Part shown: piece after piece, positions 4,788 to 7,733 of the stretch | Numbering within the stretch: the stretch's first letter is position 1 | Layout of the letters: every line of letters starts with the position of its first letter | Source of the DNA: Chloroflexota bacterium | GTDB taxonomy: Bacteria; Chloroflexota; Dehalococcoidia; Lucifugimonadales; UBA3495 | Length of the DNA: 7,733 nucleotides | Direction: 5' to 3' | Assembly: GCA_022562335.1 (NCBI GenBank) | Contig: JADFPM010000125.1 | Location: forward strand, 1 to 7,733 | The notes under the pieces: generated by a model | Seen by the model: only the letters and a program-made list of their open reading frames with translations | What the model was told of the DNA's origin: nothing | Database searches by the model: none | Made by a program: the position numbers and the translations under genes

Positions 4788-6956
4788 GTGGAGGATATCC
4801 AACCCATAACGCCCGGCCGCGTGACCATGTACACCTGCGGCCCCACCGTCTACCGCGACGCCCATATCGGCAACCTGCGGACCTACATGATGGCCGATTG
4901 GATCCGGCGGGTGATCGAGGCCAACGGGCTCGAGGTTTACCAGGTCAAGAACATCACCGACGTGGGCCACATGCGCCAGGAGGCGTTGGAGACCGGCGGC
5001 GACAAGATGATCCTGTCGGCCCTGGCCGAGGGCAAAACCGTCCAGGACATCGCCGACTTTTACGCCGCAGCCTTCCACCGCGATGAAGCCAGGCTGAACA
5101 TACAACCCGCCCACGTTTTTCCCGAGGCCACCAAACACATCCCAGAGATGGTGGAGATGGTGGTCACGCTGATGGCCAACGGCTCCGCCTACGAAAGGGG
5201 CGGGAACATCTATTTCGACGTGGCCAATTTCCAGGGCTACGGCAAGCTGTCCCGCAATACGGGGGCAGACCTTCTGGAAGGGGTACGCGCCGAAGCCGAT
5301 CCCTTGAAAAAAGACCCCCGGGACTTCACCCTGTGGAAAGCCGCCGAGGAAGGACGGGACCTGAAATGGGAAAGCCCATGGGGAGACGGGTTCCCCGGCT
5401 GGCACATCGAATGTTCCGCCATGGCCCACAAGTACCTGGGGGAACGCTTCGACATCCACACCGGTGGGGTGGACAATATATTTCCCCACCACGAAGACGA
5501 GATCGCCCAGAGCGAGGCCACCTTTGGCCATCAGCACGTGAATATCTGGGTCCACGCCCAACATCTGCTGGCCGACGGCGCCAAGATGGCCAAGTCCTCG
5601 GGCAACGTTTTCCTCATTGACGAGCTGATCTCCCGGGGCTTCGACCCCATGTCCTTCCGTTACCTTTGCATGACCATCCGCTACCGCAACCGGATGAACT
5701 TCACCTTCACTTCCCTCCGGGCGGCGGAGAAGGCGCTGAACAACCTGAGGAACCGCATGTGGGTGTGGAACGACCTGCCGCTCTTGAAGGGTCAGGTCAT
5801 CGACGCCGAACCTTGGCGGCAAAAGTTCTGGGCCGCCGTGGAAAACGACCTGGACCTGCCGGCCGCCTTGGCCATCACCTGGGACATGGTGCATTCGGAC
5901 CTGTTGCCCCAGGCCAAACGCGGGTTGCTACTGGAGTTTGACCGCATATTTGGGTTGGACTTGGACCAGGTCCCGGCGGCCTTCGCCGTGCCGGACGCCG
6001 TAGCCGCCACCATAGACCAACGCGTCGCGCTGAGGGACCAGTCCGACTTCGCCAGCGCCGACGCTTTGCGGTCCCAGGTCTCCGCCAGCGGATTCTTGGT
6101 GCAGGATACCGAACAAAGGTCCCGCATCCGTCCTAAGACCGGCCTGGAGCAGCGCAACGAACTCTGGCCCTCGGTATCCTCGTCCCGCGAGGTGGAATCG
6201 TTCCTGGGGCAACCGTCCCAGGTGGACTTCACCTTCATCCTGAACGCCTACAGCTACCCGGAAGACGTGGAGCGGTGCGTGACCAGCATGATCTCTTGCT
6301 CCCAGGGGTTTTCCAGCGAGATCATCGTCATCGACAACGGGTCCACCGACGGCACCGGGGAGTGGCTAGAGGAATTCCAAGCGAAAAATCCCATCATGCG
6401 GGTGGTCCATTGCGACCACAACGTTGGCGACGCCGCCGGTAAGAATATCGGGTTGAAACAGAGCCGGGGCAAACACATCATCGTCCTGGACGGCTCGGCC
6501 GAGATCGTGGGCAACATCCTTGACCCCATCCGCGCCGGTCTTGAGGACCAGAGCGTGGGGATCTTTGGCCCCTACGGATTGACCACCGACGACATGCAGC
6601 ATTTCCACGAAGAGGTGGAGCAGGGCGAAGCCGACGCCATGCAGGCCTATTGCATGGCCTTCCGGCGGGATGCCATCGACACGGTGGGCCTGATGCGGGA
6701 ATGTTTCCGGTTTTACCGGAACCTGGACATCGACTATTGCTTCCAATTCAAAGACAAGGGATTCCGCATCGTTTCCGATAACACGTTGCCCCTGGTGCGC
6801 CACGAGCACAGGCAGTGGACCGAGCTGGACGACAACCAGCGGGACGAGTTGAGCCGCAAGAATTTCGGCCGGTTCCTGAAGCGGTGGGGCAACCGTCCCG
6901 ATCTGCTCATCTCCGCCGACGCCAAAGGCTTTGAGCAGTCGCATTTCCGCCACTGA
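4755..6956 (+). CDS. cysS: cysteinyl-tRNA synthetase fused to a GT2-like glycosyltransferase domain
   Basis: Residues 1 to about 472 are a full class I cysteinyl-tRNA synthetase, charging tRNA-Cys with cysteine in the cytoplasm. With the TTG start at 4755, Cys28 (YTCGPTVY) and His37 (HIGN) have the same numbers as in the E. coli enzyme, which supports this start; AAGGGGG lies 7 bases upstream. The other zinc ligands are Cys220 (WHIECSAM), His245 and Glu249 (FPHHEDE); KMAKS is at 277-281. The usual C-terminal helical region (IDQRVALRDQSDF, ADALRSQ) is present. After a short linker, residues about 490-733 form a GT-A family 2 domain: IIVIDNGSTDGT at about 524-535, LDGSAE at 578-583 where LDxD is usual, and RNLDIDYCFQF with VRHEHR near the end. 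The frame is continuous, with no stop or new ribosome binding site at the join. In-frame starts at 4668 (TTG) and 4611 (ATG) are alternatives. The GT acceptor is unknown. Confidence 0.9.
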   Translation: MLRLYNTLTKKVEDIQPITPGRVTMYTCGPTVYRDAHIGNLRTYMMADWIRRVIEANGLEVYQVKNITDVGHMRQEALETGGDKMILSALAEGKTVQDIADFYAAAFHRDEARLNIQPAHVFPEATKHIPEMVEMVVTLMANGSAYERGGNIYFDVANFQGYGKLSRNTGADLLEGVRAEADPLKKDPRDFTLWKAAEEGRDLKWESPWGDGFPGWHIECSAMAHKYLGERFDIHTGGVDNIFPHHEDEIAQSEATFGHQHVNIWVHAQHLLADGAKMAKSSGNVFLIDELISRGFDPMSFRYLCMTIRYRNRMNFTFTSLRAAEKALNNLRNRMWVWNDLPLLKGQVIDAEPWRQKFWAAVENDLDLPAALAITWDMVHSDLLPQAKRGLLLEFDRIFGLDLDQVPAAFAVPDAVAATIDQRVALRDQSDFASADALRSQVSASGFLVQDTEQRSRIRPKTGLEQRNELWPSVSSSREVESFLGQPSQVDFTFILNAYSYPEDVERCVTSMISCSQGFSSEIIVIDNGSTDGTGEWLEEFQAKNPIMRVVHCDHNVGDAAGKNIGLKQSRGKHIIVLDGSAEIVGNILDPIRAGLEDQSVGIFGPYGLTTDDMQHFHEEVEQGEADAMQAYCMAFRRDAIDTVGLMRECFRFYRNLDIDYCFQFKDKGFRIVSDNTLPLVRHEHRQWTELDDNQRDELSRKNFGRFLKRWGNRPDLLISADAKGFEQSHFRH

Positions 6957-6992
6957 CCAAGGCCTCCCCGCCAAGACGGACATCTTCACCGA

Positions 6993-7733
6993 TCACCTGG
7001 CCAACCCCAGGTGCCGCTGGGCCAACTCCTGCCGCCCCAACCCCGCGTAGACCGACGCCAACACCCGGTGGGCTTCCTTTGCCGACGGCCCCGAATCCCG
7101 CAGATTTAGGCATTTCTCCAGCGACGCCGCCGCCAATTCCAGTTCGCCAAGGTCCCGGTGAGCCAACCCCGCGATGCAGCGGGCGCCGGCCGAGAACTCT
7201 GGCTCGCCGGTGGCGCCTCCGGCGCCGGTGATCAAAAGGGACCTTTCAACCGCTGGCAAAGCGTCCGCCGGCAGGCCGAGCCGGACGTAGGCGAAGGCCA
7301 GCCTGTTCCACAGCGGCCAGCTATAGGGCATCAATTGAAGCGCCTCACGGTGAAGCCGGATGGCGTCATCGGCAAGGGTGGCATCGCCGGTGAGTGACGC
7401 CAGCGCCATGGTGGTTGCTCCCAACGCCACCCTTGCACGGTAATGCAAGGGCCGGTGCAATGTTCCCAGGCGGTTGCTTTTATACATCTCCCGGCTGAGG
7501 CACCCTTCATAGGGCAAAACCGATCCTTGAGGACCCTCGGCAAGCCGGCTGCATTCCAACTCCCTGGGGCCCTCGGTGCGTGCTTGAAACTGGGCCAATA
7601 CCGAAGCCCGGTGGTTGTGATAAACGAAGACATCCGGGGCCAGGGCGATGGCCCGGTCCACCGCGGCCAGAGCCCCCTGGAAATCCCCCTGGCCCATCAG
7701 GCCGTTGACCTTGCCGATCTCAAGGGCCGCGAG
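6993..7733 (-). CDS. TPR-repeat protein, C-terminal part (partial)
   Basis: A leftward gene that enters through the right edge and ends at TGA (6995-6993). The frame stays open to 7733 with TPR-like sequence upstream of the internal ATG at 7697 (LAALEIGKVNGL before MGQGDFQ), so 7697 is unlikely to be the true start. TPR-like helix pairs are visible: GQGDFQGALAAVDRAIALAPD; WPLWNRLAFAYVRLGLPADA; CIAGLAHRDLGELELAAASL; and AHRVLASVYAGLGRQELAQR near the end. The middle (about 7340-7640) is less regular and has two cysteines. TPRs are protein-binding scaffolds. Chains like this can form the C-terminal tail of larger proteins, including membrane polymerases or ligases of O-antigen type, but the part that would show this is outside the window. 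It is convergent with the CysRS-GT gene across a 36-base gap. Confidence 0.78.
   Translation of the reverse strand, partial: LAALEIGKVNGLMGQGDFQGALAAVDRAIALAPDVFVYHNHRASVLAQFQARTEGPRELECSRLAEGPQGSVLPYEGCLSREMYKSNRLGTLHRPLHYRARVALGATTMALASLTGDATLADDAIRLHREALQLMPYSWPLWNRLAFAYVRLGLPADALPAVERSLLITGAGGATGEPEFSAGARCIAGLAHRDLGELELAAASLEKCLNLRDSGPSAKEAHRVLASVYAGLGRQELAQRHLGLAR
6994..7013. other. hairpin spanning the end of the convergent TPR gene
   Basis: CACCTGG (6994-7000) and CCAGGTG (7007-7013) form a perfect 7-pair stem around CCAACC. It overlaps the stop codon of the leftward TPR gene and lies 37 bases beyond the CysRS-GT stop, where a terminator for convergent genes would be expected. Neither strand has a T run after it, so if it ends transcription it would be by a non-canonical or Rho-assisted route. 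It may instead reflect only coding sequence. Confidence 0.3.

Noticed and set aside
4863..4874. HIGN in place of HIGH as a sign of an inactive synthetase
   Set aside because: HIGN is a common natural variant of this class I motif, and the zinc ligands and KMAKS are present, so activity is expected.
4647..5894. 415-residue open frame on the minus strand
   Set aside because: It lies entirely opposite the CysRS gene, has no family features, is Gly/Val/His-rich, and is explained by GC-rich codon bias of the sense gene.
4755..6956. MshC-like mycothiol ligase instead of CysRS
   Set aside because: The full-length C-terminal helical region and CysRS-type spacing of all zinc ligands argue for a true CysRS; MshC is shorter.
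7158..7397. 79-residue plus-strand open frame
   Set aside because: It is opposite the TPR coding sequence, has no ribosome binding site and no recognisable features.

Overview
The window most resembles a GC-rich (about 60%) bacterial chromosome segment from a Chloroflexota/Dehalococcoidia (SAR202-like) organism. This is inferred from protein style: a secreted protease with long Thr-Pro and 'PTxDIxAxV' Ala-rich spacers, a double-length family III CoA-transferase, and a cysteinyl-tRNA synthetase with HIGN/KMAKS signatures. No rRNA, tRNA, CRISPR array or mobile element was seen.

Layout, left to right. Positions 1-62 hold the first 20 codons of a leftward gene with a good ribosome binding site. 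Positions 63-367 are an AT-richer divergent intergenic region. It has a leftward promoter candidate, three dyads (two share the form AGTATC-N9-GATANT) and a strong stem-loop at 264-297. Positions 368-2050 encode a rightward exported HtrA-like serine protease whose start is uncertain. Positions 2119-4473 encode a rightward fusion of two CaiB/BaiF CoA-transferase lobes; only the second keeps the catalytic Asp. Positions 4474-4754 are a leader holding a hairpin and a diverged tandem duplication that has copied the ribosome binding site and start codon of the next gene. Positions 4755-6956 encode a complete cysteinyl-tRNA synthetase fused in frame to a GT-A family 2 glycosyltransferase-like domain. 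A convergent leftward TPR gene (6993-7733) runs off the right edge.

The protease, CoA-transferase and CysRS-GT genes are co-directional with short to moderate gaps, so partial co-transcription is possible. No shared pathway is evident. The most unusual items are the CysRS-GT2 fusion with its altered DXD motif, the duplicated start region in front of it, and the two-lobe CoA-transferase with a Ser in place of the catalytic Asp in lobe one.
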